NCBI RefSeq assembly: GCF_019236175.1
Contig: NZ_JAFAJM010000012.1
Coordinates: 1-64,000, forward strand
Length of the DNA: 64,000 nucleotides
Origin: Chryseobacterium sp.
GTDB lineage: Bacteria; Bacteroidota; Bacteroidia; Flavobacteriales; Weeksellaceae
Direction: 5' to 3'
The first letter of the stretch is position 1, and each line of letters begins with the position of its first letter. Under the pieces are notes generated by a model. That model made no database searches and had not been told where the DNA came from. It saw only the letters and a list, made by a program, of their open reading frames with translations. A program made the position numbers and the translations under genes. This document shows, piece by piece, positions 43,400-52,805 of this stretch.

Positions 43400-45802
43400 A
43401 TGAAGATAAAACTGACTATTTGCCTTTTGGCATTTCTCAATTTTTATGATGCACAGGAAAGTATTACTTATCAAAAACCATCAGCAGAAATTCTGAAACT
43501 GGCAGACTATGAGAGGCCGCCCAGTGTTTTGATGAATAATAAAAAAGACTGGGTGGTTTTTACGTACCGTCCAACATATAAGACCTTAGCAGATCTTAGT
43601 CAGCAGGAAATGAAGCTTGGTGGGTTAAGAATCAATCCTGCAACTAATATTGCAAGCACTGTTACTTATTTTAATAATTTAAAGATTAAAAGAATCAGTG
43701 ATAAAAATGAAACTCAGGTGAAGAATCTGCCGGCAGAAGCAAAAATTACCTATACTTCATTTTCTCCGGATGAAAAAAAACTCGCCTTTACCAATACAAC
43801 CAATAAAGGCGTTGAACTTTGGGTAATCGATCTGGAGACAGCCATAGCCAAAAAGATAACTGCAGATAATCTGAATGCCAATTTGGGAATGCCCTATACA
43901 TGGTATAATGACTCTCAGTCGCTGCTTATTATGACACTTCCTCAAAACAGACCGGCTCTTATTGATACCGGTAAAGATCTTCCAACGGGGCCTATCGTTT
44001 CAACAGCTGACGGAAAGGTATCACAAAACAGAACTTATCAGGATCTTTTGAAGAATCCGCAGGATGAAAAAAACTTTGAAATCCTTACTGCTTCTGAAAT
44101 CTATAATGTTGATCTGAACGGTGGTCTTAAGAAGATCAAAGAGCAGGATTTATACTCCAAAGTCAGCTTTTCTCCTGATGGAAATTACTTACTGGCTACT
44201 GTAGTCAAAAAACCATTCTCTTATATTGTCCCTTTCAATAGATTTCCTTCAACAACAACTGTATATGACAGGAACGGAGGTAGTGTAAAAGTTGTGAACG
44301 ATGTCCCTTTAAGTGAAATTATGCCTAAAGGATTCTCATCGGTAAGAACAGGGAAAAGAGAAATGGAATGGAGGAGTGATGCACCCGCCACCCTGATATT
44401 TGTGGAGGCTCTTGATGGTGGCGACCAGTATAAACCGGCAGATTACAGAGATGAGCTCTTTACATGGGAAGCTCCGTTTACTGCTGCTCCAAAGTCTTTT
44501 TTCAAAATAAAACAAAGATATCAGGATGTTAACTGGACCAATGACCACTATGCAGTTGTTACGGAAGACTGGTATGACACAAGAAATACAAAATCTTTCC
44601 TGATTGATTTGAATAATGGGGAGTCTAAAGTAATAGAAGACAGAAATTCTCAGGATATTTATAGTAATCCGGGGAAGTTTAACAAAACGGAAAATCAGTT
44701 TGGAAAATCAGTGATTGATATAAAAGGAGGGAAAACATACTTAGTAGGAGAAGGGTTTACAAAAGACGGACAGCATCCGTTTATCGATGAAATGGATATT
44801 AAATCTCTGAAAAAGAAAAGACTTTATACATCAGATCTTAAAAATACAAAAGAAAGTATTCTGGATATTTTAAATCCCTCAAAAGGAGAGGTGCTGATAA
44901 CGCAACAGTCTTCGAATCAATATCCGAATTATTTTAAAAAGAATATTAAGTCAAATAAAGCTGAACCTGTAACTCATTTTGCGAATCCTTTTGAAAGTAT
45001 TAAAGATGTTTACAAAGAAGTCATTACCTATAAGAGAAATGATGGAGTGACTTTAACCGGGACACTTTACCTGCCTGCTAATTATGACAGAAAAGCGAAA
45101 AGAGAAAAACTTCCGTTGTTGATTTGGGCTTATCCTGCAGAATATAAAGATAAAAATACAGCCGGACAGAATAAAAAGAATGCCAATGATTTTACCTTCC
45201 CTTCTTATGGTTCTTTTATTTACTGGACTGCGAAAGGATATGCGGTCCTGGATGATGCTGCCTTTCCGATTATCGGGGAAGGAAAAACAGAACCTAATGA
45301 TACTTTTATTCCGCAATTGGTGGCGAATGCAGAGGCAGCTATCAACGCTGTAGACCAATTAGGGTATATCGACAGAAAGAAAGTGGCTGTAGGAGGACAT
45401 TCTTACGGTGCCTTCATGACGGCGAACCTTTTGACTCATTCTCATCTTTTTGCCTGCGGAATTGCAAGAAGTGGTGCGTACAACAGAACGCTGACGCCAT
45501 TTGGATTCCAGACAGAACAAAGAAATTACTGGGATGTTCCGGAGATCTATACCGCAATGTCTCCGTTTATGCATGCTGATCAGATGAAAACACCACTTCT
45601 TCTGATTCATGGTGATGCAGACAATAACCCCGGAACCTTCACGTTACAGACTGAAAGATATTTTCAGGCTTTAAAAAATCTGGGAGCTCCGGTTAAAATG
45701 GTTCTTCTTCCAAAAGAGGCGCATGGATATCAGGCAAAAGAGAATATTTTACATCTTCTGTGGGAACAGGATCAGTTCCTTGAGAAATGTCTGAAAAAAT
45801 AA
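43400..45802 (+). CDS. S9-family serine peptidase (prolyl oligopeptidase / glutamyl endopeptidase-like)
   Basis: The ATG at 43400 gives an 800-residue protein with signal peptide MKIKLTICLLAFLNFYDAQ; the earlier start at 43355 would bury it. The N-terminal two thirds form a beta propeller (YTSFSPDEKKLAFTN, VSFSPDGNYLLATV). The C-terminal alpha/beta hydrolase holds the nucleophile GGHSYGAFM (Ser about 667), Asp in LLIHGDADNNPG and His in KEAHGYQ. The arrangement is closest to chloroplast glutamyl endopeptidase-like S9 enzymes. Likely periplasmic; monocistronic. Confidence 0.9.
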   Translation: MKIKLTICLLAFLNFYDAQESITYQKPSAEILKLADYERPPSVLMNNKKDWVVFTYRPTYKTLADLSQQEMKLGGLRINPATNIASTVTYFNNLKIKRISDKNETQVKNLPAEAKITYTSFSPDEKKLAFTNTTNKGVELWVIDLETAIAKKITADNLNANLGMPYTWYNDSQSLLIMTLPQNRPALIDTGKDLPTGPIVSTADGKVSQNRTYQDLLKNPQDEKNFEILTASEIYNVDLNGGLKKIKEQDLYSKVSFSPDGNYLLATVVKKPFSYIVPFNRFPSTTTVYDRNGGSVKVVNDVPLSEIMPKGFSSVRTGKREMEWRSDAPATLIFVEALDGGDQYKPADYRDELFTWEAPFTAAPKSFFKIKQRYQDVNWTNDHYAVVTEDWYDTRNTKSFLIDLNNGESKVIEDRNSQDIYSNPGKFNKTENQFGKSVIDIKGGKTYLVGEGFTKDGQHPFIDEMDIKSLKKKRLYTSDLKNTKESILDILNPSKGEVLITQQSSNQYPNYFKKNIKSNKAEPVTHFANPFESIKDVYKEVITYKRNDGVTLTGTLYLPANYDRKAKREKLPLLIWAYPAEYKDKNTAGQNKKNANDFTFPSYGSFIYWTAKGYAVLDDAAFPIIGEGKTEPNDTFIPQLVANAEAAINAVDQLGYIDRKKVAVGGHSYGAFMTANLLTHSHLFACGIARSGAYNRTLTPFGFQTEQRNYWDVPEIYTAMSPFMHADQMKTPLLLIHGDADNNPGTFTLQTERYFQALKNLGAPVKMVLLPKEAHGYQAKENILHLLWEQDQFLEKCLKK

Positions 45803-45805
45803 TAC

Positions 45806-45839
45806 GAAAGAGGCTGTTGAATTTCAACAGCCTCTTTTC
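45806..45839. terminator. Bidirectional terminator
   Basis: AAAGAGGCTGTTGAAA and TTTCAACAGCCTCTTT are exact complements, making a long hairpin between convergent genes. Confidence 0.9.
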
Positions 45840-45853
45840 ATTTTAAGGGGGAG

Positions 45854-46543
45854 TTATAAATGTTGTATGATCTCATCAATACGCTTCAATTCCTTGAAGT
45901 GCTTATGTTCAATATTAAGATCATGCTGCTCATGACTCCATGTAACATGATAAGGTATATGAGCTGCGGAGCCGCCAATCTCAAGTACAGGAAGGATATC
46001 TGATTTTACTGAGTTTCCAAGCATCAGGAAGTTTTCCGGCTTACAGTCCAGATGTTTCAGTAGTTTTTGATAATCCTTTTCTTTCTTATCACTCATAATT
46101 TCAATATGATGGAAGTAATTCTGTAACCCTGAATTTTTCAATTTGCGCTCCTGGTCGAGCAGATCTCCTTTTGTAGCGACTACTAATCTGTATTTTCCTT
46201 TTAGGCTTTCAAGGGTTTGGGTCACTCCGTCCAAAAGCTCGATAGGTTTCTGGAGAAGGTTTTGTCCGAGTGTGATCGCTTTATTTACCAATTCTATAGG
46301 AGCTGTGTTACTAGAAACCCGGCTGATGGTTTCAATCATGCATAACATGAATCCTTTTACTCCGTAGCCATATAAATGAAGATTCTGCATCTCAGTCTTG
46401 AATAATTCCTGAGATACGGAATGTTGTGGAAGATAATCCTCAAGAAGCATACAGAATTCTTTTTCCGCTTCCTGAAAATAAGGTTCATTGATCCAAAGTG
46501 TATCATCTGCGTCGAATGCGATGGTTGTTATATGATTATTCAT
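45854..46543 (-). CDS. HAD-superfamily hydrolase
   Basis: A 229-residue protein starting at MNNHITTIAFDADDTLW; the extension from 46570 has no support. Motif I is FDADDTLW, motif II in LVVATKGDLLDQERK, motif III Lys near KKEKDYQ, motif IV NFLMLGNSVKSDILP. A helical cap lies at residues 20-90. It is a phosphatase of unknown substrate, divergent from the Crp/Fnr gene across 76 bp. Confidence 0.88.
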   Translation of the reverse strand: MNNHITTIAFDADDTLWINEPYFQEAEKEFCMLLEDYLPQHSVSQELFKTEMQNLHLYGYGVKGFMLCMIETISRVSSNTAPIELVNKAITLGQNLLQKPIELLDGVTQTLESLKGKYRLVVATKGDLLDQERKLKNSGLQNYFHHIEIMSDKKEKDYQKLLKHLDCKPENFLMLGNSVKSDILPVLEIGGSAAHIPYHVTWSHEQHDLNIEHKHFKELKRIDEIIQHL

Positions 46544-46598
46544 TTTAGTTTTGTATTTTTCTGTTCGCAAAAATCAATATAAAAAATTAATCAACCAA

Positions 46599-46610
46599 GG
46601 ACATTTGTCC
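46599..46610. promoter_or_regulatory. Symmetric element GGACA-tt-TGTCC
   Basis: A 12-bp element with perfect 5-bp arms lies 9 bp before the Crp/Fnr start and in the shared divergent region. It could be the regulator's own operator or a leader hairpin. Confidence 0.35.
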
Positions 46611-46619
46611 CGGATCAAC

Positions 46620-47183
46620 ATGTTAAGAACAAATCAGACATTTCTGAATTATTTCAAAGAGATTTATAAAAAAGATGAAGCTAGGGGAAATCTTGAATTG
46701 GCATTCTTTTCCCGTGGTGAAAAACTGTTGATACAGGGGCAACAGGTTTCCAGGATCATGCTCATTAAAGAAGGGATTGTGAAATGTTATTTTGCTGAAG
46801 AAAACGGGAAGGAATATATTGTTGAATTTTTGGGAGGCGGTGAGATACTCGGAGAAATAGAACTGATCAAAAATACGGTTTGTTTATGCGGTATAGAAGC
46901 TTTGTCAGAAGTTGTGGTGTATACAGCCGGCCATTCTTATTTCAAATCTTTGATTGAAAATGATATTAAACTGAATCATCTGTTACTGGATGTTTTTGCT
47001 GATCGTATTATCAATACTTCCAGCAGAGCATCATACCAACAGTTGTACACAATTGAGCATACATTATCTCAATTGCTTAAAATGCAGGCTAAGCAGGGAA
47101 TGGAAATTTCCAAGGAAAACATGGCTGCTTATTTGGGAATAACGGTGAGAAGTCTTAATAGAATTTTGAAAAATATAAATTAA
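46620..47183 (+). CDS. Crp/Fnr-family regulator
   Basis: The ATG at 46620 gives 187 residues (MLRTNQTFLNYFKEIYKK). The sensor barrel shows FSRGEKLLIQGQQVSRIMLI, KEGIVKCYFAEENGKEYIVEF and GGGEILGEIELIKN. The helix-turn-helix is ISKENMAAYLGITVRSLNRIL. It has three Cys but no Fnr-type iron-sulfur cluster arrangement. Ligand and targets are unknown; the divergent HAD gene is a possible target. Confidence 0.85.
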   Translation: MLRTNQTFLNYFKEIYKKDEARGNLELAFFSRGEKLLIQGQQVSRIMLIKEGIVKCYFAEENGKEYIVEFLGGGEILGEIELIKNTVCLCGIEALSEVVVYTAGHSYFKSLIENDIKLNHLLLDVFADRIINTSSRASYQQLYTIEHTLSQLLKMQAKQGMEISKENMAAYLGITVRSLNRILKNIN

Positions 47184-47299
47184 GGGGTTTTAATATGGGG
47201 TTGAATTATGAAATGATGTTATTTTTATATAATTTTGATTTATTTATAGGGGGTTGGTTTTAAAATGATTAATTTTGCATTGTAAATAAATGACTTTCG

Positions 47300-47803
47300 A
47301 TGGAAGAATTAAAATTTAGAAATGCAGTTTCAGCTGATTTAAATAAAATTGTAGAAATTTATAACTCTACCATTGCCTCAAGAATGGTGACTGCAGATGT
47401 AGAAGAGGTTTCTGTAGAAAGTAAACATAAGTGGTTTAAAGAGCATAACCCTGAAACAAGACCGCTTTGGATTGTTGAAGATGCCAATCATGAGATTATA
47501 GGATGGGTGAGCTTCAGTTCATTTCATGAGCGTCCCGCGTATAACGGAACGGTAGAAGTAAGTATCTATCTGGACGAAAGCTGCAGAGGAAAAGGATACG
47601 GTAAAACAATTTTGAAATACTGTATTGATAATGCCGGAAAATTCGGAGTGAATAATCTGGTGGCCCTTATCTTTCTTCATAATGAACCAAGTCTCAAATT
47701 ATTCAGGTATTTTGAATTTGAAGACTGGGGAACACTTCCTGATGTGGCCATTTTAGATGGTATTGAAAGAAGTCTGAAGATTCTCGGGAAGAGAATAAGC
47801 TAA
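47300..47803 (+). CDS. GNAT acetyltransferase, phosphinothricin acetyltransferase-like
   Basis: A 167-residue enzyme. It shows FRNAVSADLNKIVEIYNSTI, PLWIVEDANHEIIGWVSFSSF, VEVSIYLDESCRGKGYGKTI (acetyl-CoA pyrophosphate loop RGKGYGK) and FLHNEPSLKLFRYFEFEDWG. The order matches the PAT/MddA group that acetylates phosphinothricin or methionine derivatives. A TAATTTTG element is at 47270-47277, 22 bp before the ATG. Confidence 0.85.
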   Translation: MEELKFRNAVSADLNKIVEIYNSTIASRMVTADVEEVSVESKHKWFKEHNPETRPLWIVEDANHEIIGWVSFSSFHERPAYNGTVEVSIYLDESCRGKGYGKTILKYCIDNAGKFGVNNLVALIFLHNEPSLKLFRYFEFEDWGTLPDVAILDGIERSLKILGKRIS

Positions 47804-47814
47804 TATTTAATTTC

Positions 47815-47982
47815 ATGAAGAATCTTTTAGCTTTGTGTACGATCTTTTTTGCTATTAAAAATTCAGGATAAAGACTAAAAGGTTCCTGGTCTGGTTATTT
47901 AAATAAAAGTCTAAGAAAAGATACACCGGAATGTATGCTGACGAATAGTGCCGATCCGAATATTATTTTGAGCTTGCAATGA
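47815..47982 (+). pseudogene. Possible decayed gene for a small secreted protein
   Basis: ATG at 47815 reads MKNLLALCTIFFAIKNSG, which looks like a signal peptide start. It meets an in-frame stop at 47869-47871 and continues as RLKGSWSGYLNKSLRKDTPE, CMLTNSADPNIILSLQ and stop. The rest of the 346-bp gap to 48149 shows only short broken frames. A degraded coding sequence is the simplest reading, but the evidence is thin. Confidence 0.35.
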
Positions 47983-48114
47983 AAAGGCTAATGGTAGTAG
48001 CGGGTTTGAAGAATTGGTAGAAGATGCTGGACGATTTATATAGGTGATGGCAGAATTTAATTTAGTTAATATTCATCCATGTTTGAATGATTTTTACTGC
48101 GATTTGGATATAAT

Positions 48115-48148
48115 AAAAGGGCTGTTTCAAATAGAAACAGCCTTTTTT
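48115..48148. terminator. Terminator of the MATE pump gene
   Basis: GGCTGTTTC (48120-48128) pairs with GAAACAGCC (48134-48142), flanked by A and T runs on either side. Confidence 0.85.
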
Positions 48149-48149
48149 A

Positions 48150-49511
48150 TTATGCATTCTGCTTAGCACGCTTAGCAGACATATTTAAAAATCGTTTAAC
48201 CAGGAAGACTGCCGAAACAGTAAGTCCTAATCCAAGGGCAATCCACATACCGAATGCACCCATTTTTAAGGTCACACAGAAGAAATACCCTAAAGGAATG
48301 GTTATCACCCAATACGCAATAAAGGTATAAATAGATGGTATTTTAACATCCTGAAGACCTCTGAGCATTCCTAAAGCTGTTACCTGAATTCCATCAGAAA
48401 GCTGGAATAAAGCCGCAATAATCATCAGTTTTGAAGCCAGGCTGATAACTTCCACTTCTTCTTTTTTCGTGAAGAAAGTAGGCAGTATATTCCTTCCTAA
48501 GATAAATACCAATCCACAGATACACATAAAAATAAATGCGATCTTCAGATTGTTGATTCCTACCTTTCTCAACTCAACAAAGTTCTGCTCACCCAGTTTT
48601 CTTCCGATCATTACCGTAGAGGCAACACTGAACCCTACACACAGATTGAAAGTGAACGAAGCCATGCTTAATGCAATCTGGTGGGAAGCGATATCATGAG
48701 CAGAGATAAGCCCGCAGATAAAAGCTGCACCTGCAAATGCCGTTACTTCAAAGAACATCTGTAAAGCGGTTGGTAGGCCCAGTTTTACCATTTTATCAAA
48801 CATTTTCTTTGAAAATCCCTGAATTTTTAAAGAAAAATCTTTGATATAACGTCTGGTTCTTTCTTCTTTGAGCAATACAAAATAAAGGAAAACCACCATG
48901 AAAACTCTGGAAATCAGGGTGGCCAGAGCAGATCCTTTTACCCCCATAGGAGGGAATCCCCACAATCCCTTGATAAATACATAGTTTAATACAATATTGA
49001 TGATATTGGCAATAATAGTAGCTTTGGTTACTCCTATGGTATAAGACAGCCCTTCAGAAACTTCACGAAGCGTCTGAAATGCCATAAACGGAATCATGCT
49101 GACCACCATGATGCTCAGGAAACTTACGGTATCGGGAATGATTTTCGCAGGTTGTCCCGAATGATAGAGCAGCGGCATTCCCAGAAGTAAAACAAGCATC
49201 AGGATAACTCCTACAGACATATTGATTACAAATCCATGACTGAAAACAGAATTAATCGTGGTATGATCCTCTCTTGAATGTGCTTCAGATACTAATGGAG
49301 GAATAGCAAATGAAAACCCTAAGGCTAAAACAAATATGGAGAAAAATACAGCATTCCCCAATGAAACAGATGCCAGAGCATCTGCTCCCAAAAGTTTTCC
49401 GACAATAATATTGTCAAATAAGTTTACCGAAACCTGCCCTACCTGAGTAAGCATCACAGGCAGAGCCAAAGTCAGGCATTCTTTCGTATAGTTTTTGTTT
49501 AAAAATTTCAT
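48150..49511 (-). CDS. MATE-family multidrug efflux transporter
   Basis: A 453-residue inner-membrane protein with 12 hydrophobic segments in two homologous halves. LALPVMLTQVGQVSVNLFDNIIVGKLLGADALASVS is the typical first-helix region, mirrored by LGLPTALQMFFEVTAFAGAAFICG near 250. These cation-driven antiporters export cationic drugs and dyes. The C-terminus is basic (NMSAKRAKQNA). Monocistronic. Confidence 0.9.
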   Translation of the reverse strand: MKFLNKNYTKECLTLALPVMLTQVGQVSVNLFDNIIVGKLLGADALASVSLGNAVFFSIFVLALGFSFAIPPLVSEAHSREDHTTINSVFSHGFVINMSVGVILMLVLLLGMPLLYHSGQPAKIIPDTVSFLSIMVVSMIPFMAFQTLREVSEGLSYTIGVTKATIIANIINIVLNYVFIKGLWGFPPMGVKGSALATLISRVFMVVFLYFVLLKEERTRRYIKDFSLKIQGFSKKMFDKMVKLGLPTALQMFFEVTAFAGAAFICGLISAHDIASHQIALSMASFTFNLCVGFSVASTVMIGRKLGEQNFVELRKVGINNLKIAFIFMCICGLVFILGRNILPTFFTKKEEVEVISLASKLMIIAALFQLSDGIQVTALGMLRGLQDVKIPSIYTFIAYWVITIPLGYFFCVTLKMGAFGMWIALGLGLTVSAVFLVKRFLNMSAKRAKQNA

Positions 49512-49556
49512 AATATTTTAAGATTCATATCGTTAATTTTAAATTGGATCAAAAAA

Positions 49557-49584
49557 AAATTTGCAGTAGATCTACTGCAAATTT
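49557..49584 (-). terminator. Terminator of the sigma-54 activator gene
   Basis: A perfect 28-bp palindrome centred on AGATCT with flanking A and T runs. It ends the minus-strand transcript. Confidence 0.8.
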
Positions 49585-49608
49585 TTATATATTGTAAATA
49601 ATACTAAA

Positions 49609-50793
49609 TTATTTCCTTACAAAACTTGCAACGTCACTTTCGGAAACCGTGTTTCCACCAAGAATAATTAACCTCTCAACAACATTCCTTAATTCTCTGA
49701 TATTTCCAGTCCATGAAAGTGCTTTTAATGCATCAATCGCTTTATCATCAAACTTTTTCACAGCTGTACCGTGTTCATCGGCAATCATCCCTGAAAAATG
49801 CTCTACTAATAATTTGATGTCTTCTTTTCTTTCATCCAATGGTGGAACATAAATTTCAATTACAGAAAGTCTGTGGTAAAGATCTTCTCTGAACTTTCCT
49901 TCTTCAATTTCTTTCTGCATATTTTTATTAGTTGCCGCAAGTACTCTTACGTCAACTTTGATTTCTTTATCACTTCCCACAGGAGAAACTTTGCTTTCCT
50001 GAAGTGCTCTTAATACTTTAGCCTGAGCGATAAGACTCATATCTCCGATTTCGTCCAGAAAGATAGTGCCTCCGTTAGCCTGCTCAAATTTTCCTTGTTT
50101 ATCTTTAATAGCACCGGTAAAAGATCCTTTTACGTGTCCGAATAGTTCAGATTCAATAAGTTCAGATGGAATCGCTGCACAGTTTACCTCTATCATAGGG
50201 CCTCTTGCACGCTCACTTTGATTGTGAATGGCGTGAGCCACTAGTTCTTTTCCGGCACCATTGGGGCCTGTAATCAGAACTCTTGCATCAGAAACGGCTA
50301 CTTTCTCGATCATATCCTGAATCTTTTGAAGAGCAGGAGAAGTACCGATCATCTGATATTTTTTATTTACTTTTCTCTTTAATGTTTTGTTTTCTGTCTG
50401 AAGATTTTTGTTCTCTTTCTTCAGGCTTTCTTTAGCCAAAGCATTTTTCACGCTGGTGATCAGCCTGTTGATGTCGATTGGCTTGGAAATGAAATCATAT
50501 GCTCCTTCTTTCAGGCAAGATACGGCAGAATCGATATCTGCATGGCCTGAAATCATGATGAAAGTAGTTTCTGGTTTTAAGGCGAGACTTTGTTTCAAAA
50601 GCTCTGTTCCTGAAAGTTTAGGCATTTTGATATCGGAAATCACCAGTGCGAAATCTTCTTTTTCTACCTGTTTGTAGCCTTCCAGGCCGTCTTCTGCGAT
50701 CACAAATTCGTAATCAGTAAGTTCATCAGAAAGAATACTGTGAAGTACTCCCGAGATTGCTTTTTCGTCTTCTACTATAAGGATTTTTTGCAT
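49609..50793 (-). CDS. Sigma-54-type response regulator lacking a DNA-binding domain
   Basis: A 394-residue protein. The receiver domain has the phospho-acceptor in LVISDIKMP (Asp54) and the Lys in DFISKPID. A charged coiled linker follows (KESLKKENKNLQTENKTLKRK). The AAA+ sigma-54 activator domain has Walker A GPNGAGKE, the sigma-54 loop as GSFTGA, Walker B GGTIFLDEIGDM, and WTGNIRELRNVVERL. The protein ends at SESDVASFVRK, with no Fis-type helix-turn-helix. Its partner histidine kinase is not in this window. Confidence 0.92.
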   Translation of the reverse strand: MQKILIVEDEKAISGVLHSILSDELTDYEFVIAEDGLEGYKQVEKEDFALVISDIKMPKLSGTELLKQSLALKPETTFIMISGHADIDSAVSCLKEGAYDFISKPIDINRLITSVKNALAKESLKKENKNLQTENKTLKRKVNKKYQMIGTSPALQKIQDMIEKVAVSDARVLITGPNGAGKELVAHAIHNQSERARGPMIEVNCAAIPSELIESELFGHVKGSFTGAIKDKQGKFEQANGGTIFLDEIGDMSLIAQAKVLRALQESKVSPVGSDKEIKVDVRVLAATNKNMQKEIEEGKFREDLYHRLSVIEIYVPPLDERKEDIKLLVEHFSGMIADEHGTAVKKFDDKAIDALKALSWTGNIRELRNVVERLIILGGNTVSESDVASFVRK

Positions 50794-50849
50794 AGTTGCA
50801 AATTTAAATTTTTTGTTTCAATTATTAGCAAAAACTGTACCTAAAAATT

Positions 50850-51509
50850 CTATTTTGAGTAATCTCTTCTGCCAAAAATTGCAGATCCCACCCTTACGGA
50901 ATTAGCTCCGCATTCAATGGCTACAGGAAAATCATCGCTCATTCCCATTGATAGTGTTTTTAAAGGTTTCAGTTGATTTAATTCATCAAAAAGTTTTTTT
51001 AAGGTTAAAAATTCTTTTCTGACCTGTTCTTCATTGTCGGTAAACGTAGCCATGCCCATGAGTCCGGTAATTTCGATATTGGGAAAATATCCGTTAATGT
51101 ATTGTTGGAAAAGCTGTTTTGCTTCTGAGATTTCAAGTCCGAACTTTGTTTCTTCAGCAGCTATTTTCACCTGTAGTAAAACTTTAATTTTTCTGCTGTG
51201 CTTGCCTGATTCTTTGTTGATTTCTGATAATAGCTTTTCAGAATCCACGCTTTGTATGGTATCGATAAAAGGAGCGACATATTTAACCTTATTGGTCTGG
51301 AGATGCCCGATCAGGTGCCATTGGATGTCCTGAGGAAGAAGAGGGTATTTTTCCATCAGCTCTTGCACTTTGTTTTCACCAAATACTTGTTGGCCCAACT
51401 CATAAACTTCCTGAATAGCTGATACCGGATGGGTTTTGGAAACAGCAACCAGCTGAACTCCTTCCGGAAGCTGATCTTTTATAATCTGATAACTTTCTTT
51501 AATACTCAT
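50850..51509 (-). CDS. YggS-family pyridoxal phosphate-binding protein
   Basis: A 219-residue PLP-binding protein. The PLP lysine is in LVAVSKTHP (Lys about 25), followed by FGENKVQEL, WHLIGHLQTNKVKY, LLQVKIAAEETKFGL, GLMGMATFTDN and the phosphate-binding SMGMSDDFPVAIECGANSVRVGSAIFG. YggS proteins take part in vitamin B6 homeostasis. 56 bp separate it from the sigma-54 activator gene on the same strand. Confidence 0.93.
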   Translation of the reverse strand: MSIKESYQIIKDQLPEGVQLVAVSKTHPVSAIQEVYELGQQVFGENKVQELMEKYPLLPQDIQWHLIGHLQTNKVKYVAPFIDTIQSVDSEKLLSEINKESGKHSRKIKVLLQVKIAAEETKFGLEISEAKQLFQQYINGYFPNIEITGLMGMATFTDNEEQVRKEFLTLKKLFDELNQLKPLKTLSMGMSDDFPVAIECGANSVRVGSAIFGRRDYSK

Positions 51510-51634
51510 GATACAAATTTCCGAAATTTACATGAAGGACCCAAAGTTCACGGGTAAAACTTAGCCACAAATACGCTAAAAAATGAATTTGTGTATCCGT
51601 GGCTGAACATATATTGTCTCTACTTCTGAAAGGA

Positions 51635-52495
51635 TTAGTTCAGTACCTCATTGATTTTAGGATATTGTGAAATCTTTCTGAAAACAAACTTGTTGCTTTT
51701 CTGTAATTTCTCAATAAACAGATCCAGTTCATTGATAGAATCCGTGTCTCTGAGGTATTGGTCGTGAGTAAGGAATACAAGATGTCTGGATGTCTTTTCA
51801 AGATCATTGAAAAAGATACTGTCTACCTTTTTCAACATGGCTTCATGGCTTCCTTTCAGAGTCATTTTATGGGAAGGTCTCCATTCAAGATCCCATCCTA
51901 TGACTTTGTATCCTGCATTTTTAAGACCGTTTGCTGCAGCAGTCGAGCTTTTAATGTCAGTAACATTAATATTGTTAAGTCTCCAGATATTTCTTCCCGG
52001 AGTTCTTGCTATTTTATCATGTAATTTCAGGCTGTCTTTGGCAATATCAAAATCACGAACCACTGCATCAGCATTCTTATAGAAATCTGTATATTTATTG
52101 TGGGCATGGGTAAAGCTATGATTGGCCAGTTCGATTAAAGGATTTTGTTTCAGGAGCTCAAGATCATTTTTTTGTTTTTTGCTTCCGTAGGCATGCTTTC
52201 CAACCAGAAAAGCTGTTGCACAAACGTTCCTTTTATCCAGTATTTTTAAAAGATTTTCTGTCCCCTGATTAGGACCGTCGTCAAAGGTAAGGTAGATCAC
52301 TCTTTTGTCCGGGTCTACGCTTTCATCGTCCATTTTGACGACTGTTTCTGCGGTAGGATGTTCCTGTGAACCGGGTGTATTGTTCACATCATTCTTAAAA
52401 TTACAGCTGCTCAGTAAAGCCGAAGTTGCACTCATCAATGCAAACATCCCGAGAAAAGTCTTATTTTTTGACTTTCCCGCAAAAATTTTTCTCAT
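51635..52495 (-). CDS. Polysaccharide deacetylase lipoprotein
   Basis: A 286-residue lipoprotein with lipobox LLSSC (Cys about 31). The NodB-homology domain has motif 1 IYLTFDDGPNQGT (metal Asp), motif 2 ANHSFTHAH (metal His pair) and motif 3 RTPGRNIWRLN. It probably removes acetyl groups from a cell-envelope or extracellular polysaccharide at the membrane. FLTHDQYLRDT supplies the late His. Confidence 0.87.
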   Translation of the reverse strand: MRKIFAGKSKNKTFLGMFALMSATSALLSSCNFKNDVNNTPGSQEHPTAETVVKMDDESVDPDKRVIYLTFDDGPNQGTENLLKILDKRNVCATAFLVGKHAYGSKKQKNDLELLKQNPLIELANHSFTHAHNKYTDFYKNADAVVRDFDIAKDSLKLHDKIARTPGRNIWRLNNINVTDIKSSTAAANGLKNAGYKVIGWDLEWRPSHKMTLKGSHEAMLKKVDSIFFNDLEKTSRHLVFLTHDQYLRDTDSINELDLFIEKLQKSNKFVFRKISQYPKINEVLN

Positions 52496-52805
52496 AAAAG
52501 TAATGGAGATTTAGATTGTTAAAAATCGTTAAAAATAACAATACAATGTTAACAAATTATATGCCATATTTTACTGTGTTTCTAGATTTTAAGGATATTT
52601 TAAAAACTTAATTTCAAAGAGAATTTATACTAATAACCTGATTATGAAACTATGATTTCGTTTTCTTTATATTTTAACATTTATAAATGTGAAAACGATA
52701 GTTATTCTCTATATTTATTGCGGGGAAATGATTCTTCATTTCTTTGGGAATTATTTTATTTTAACAAATCCATATTGTTTTTTTAATGTAGGCATCGAAT
52801 AAAAT
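52496..52805. other. 310-bp AT-rich intergenic region
   Basis: No protein-like frame, tRNA or clear hairpin terminator was found between the deacetylase start and the DUF72 gene end. The region should hold the deacetylase promoter, but no consensus element stands out. Confidence 0.5.
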
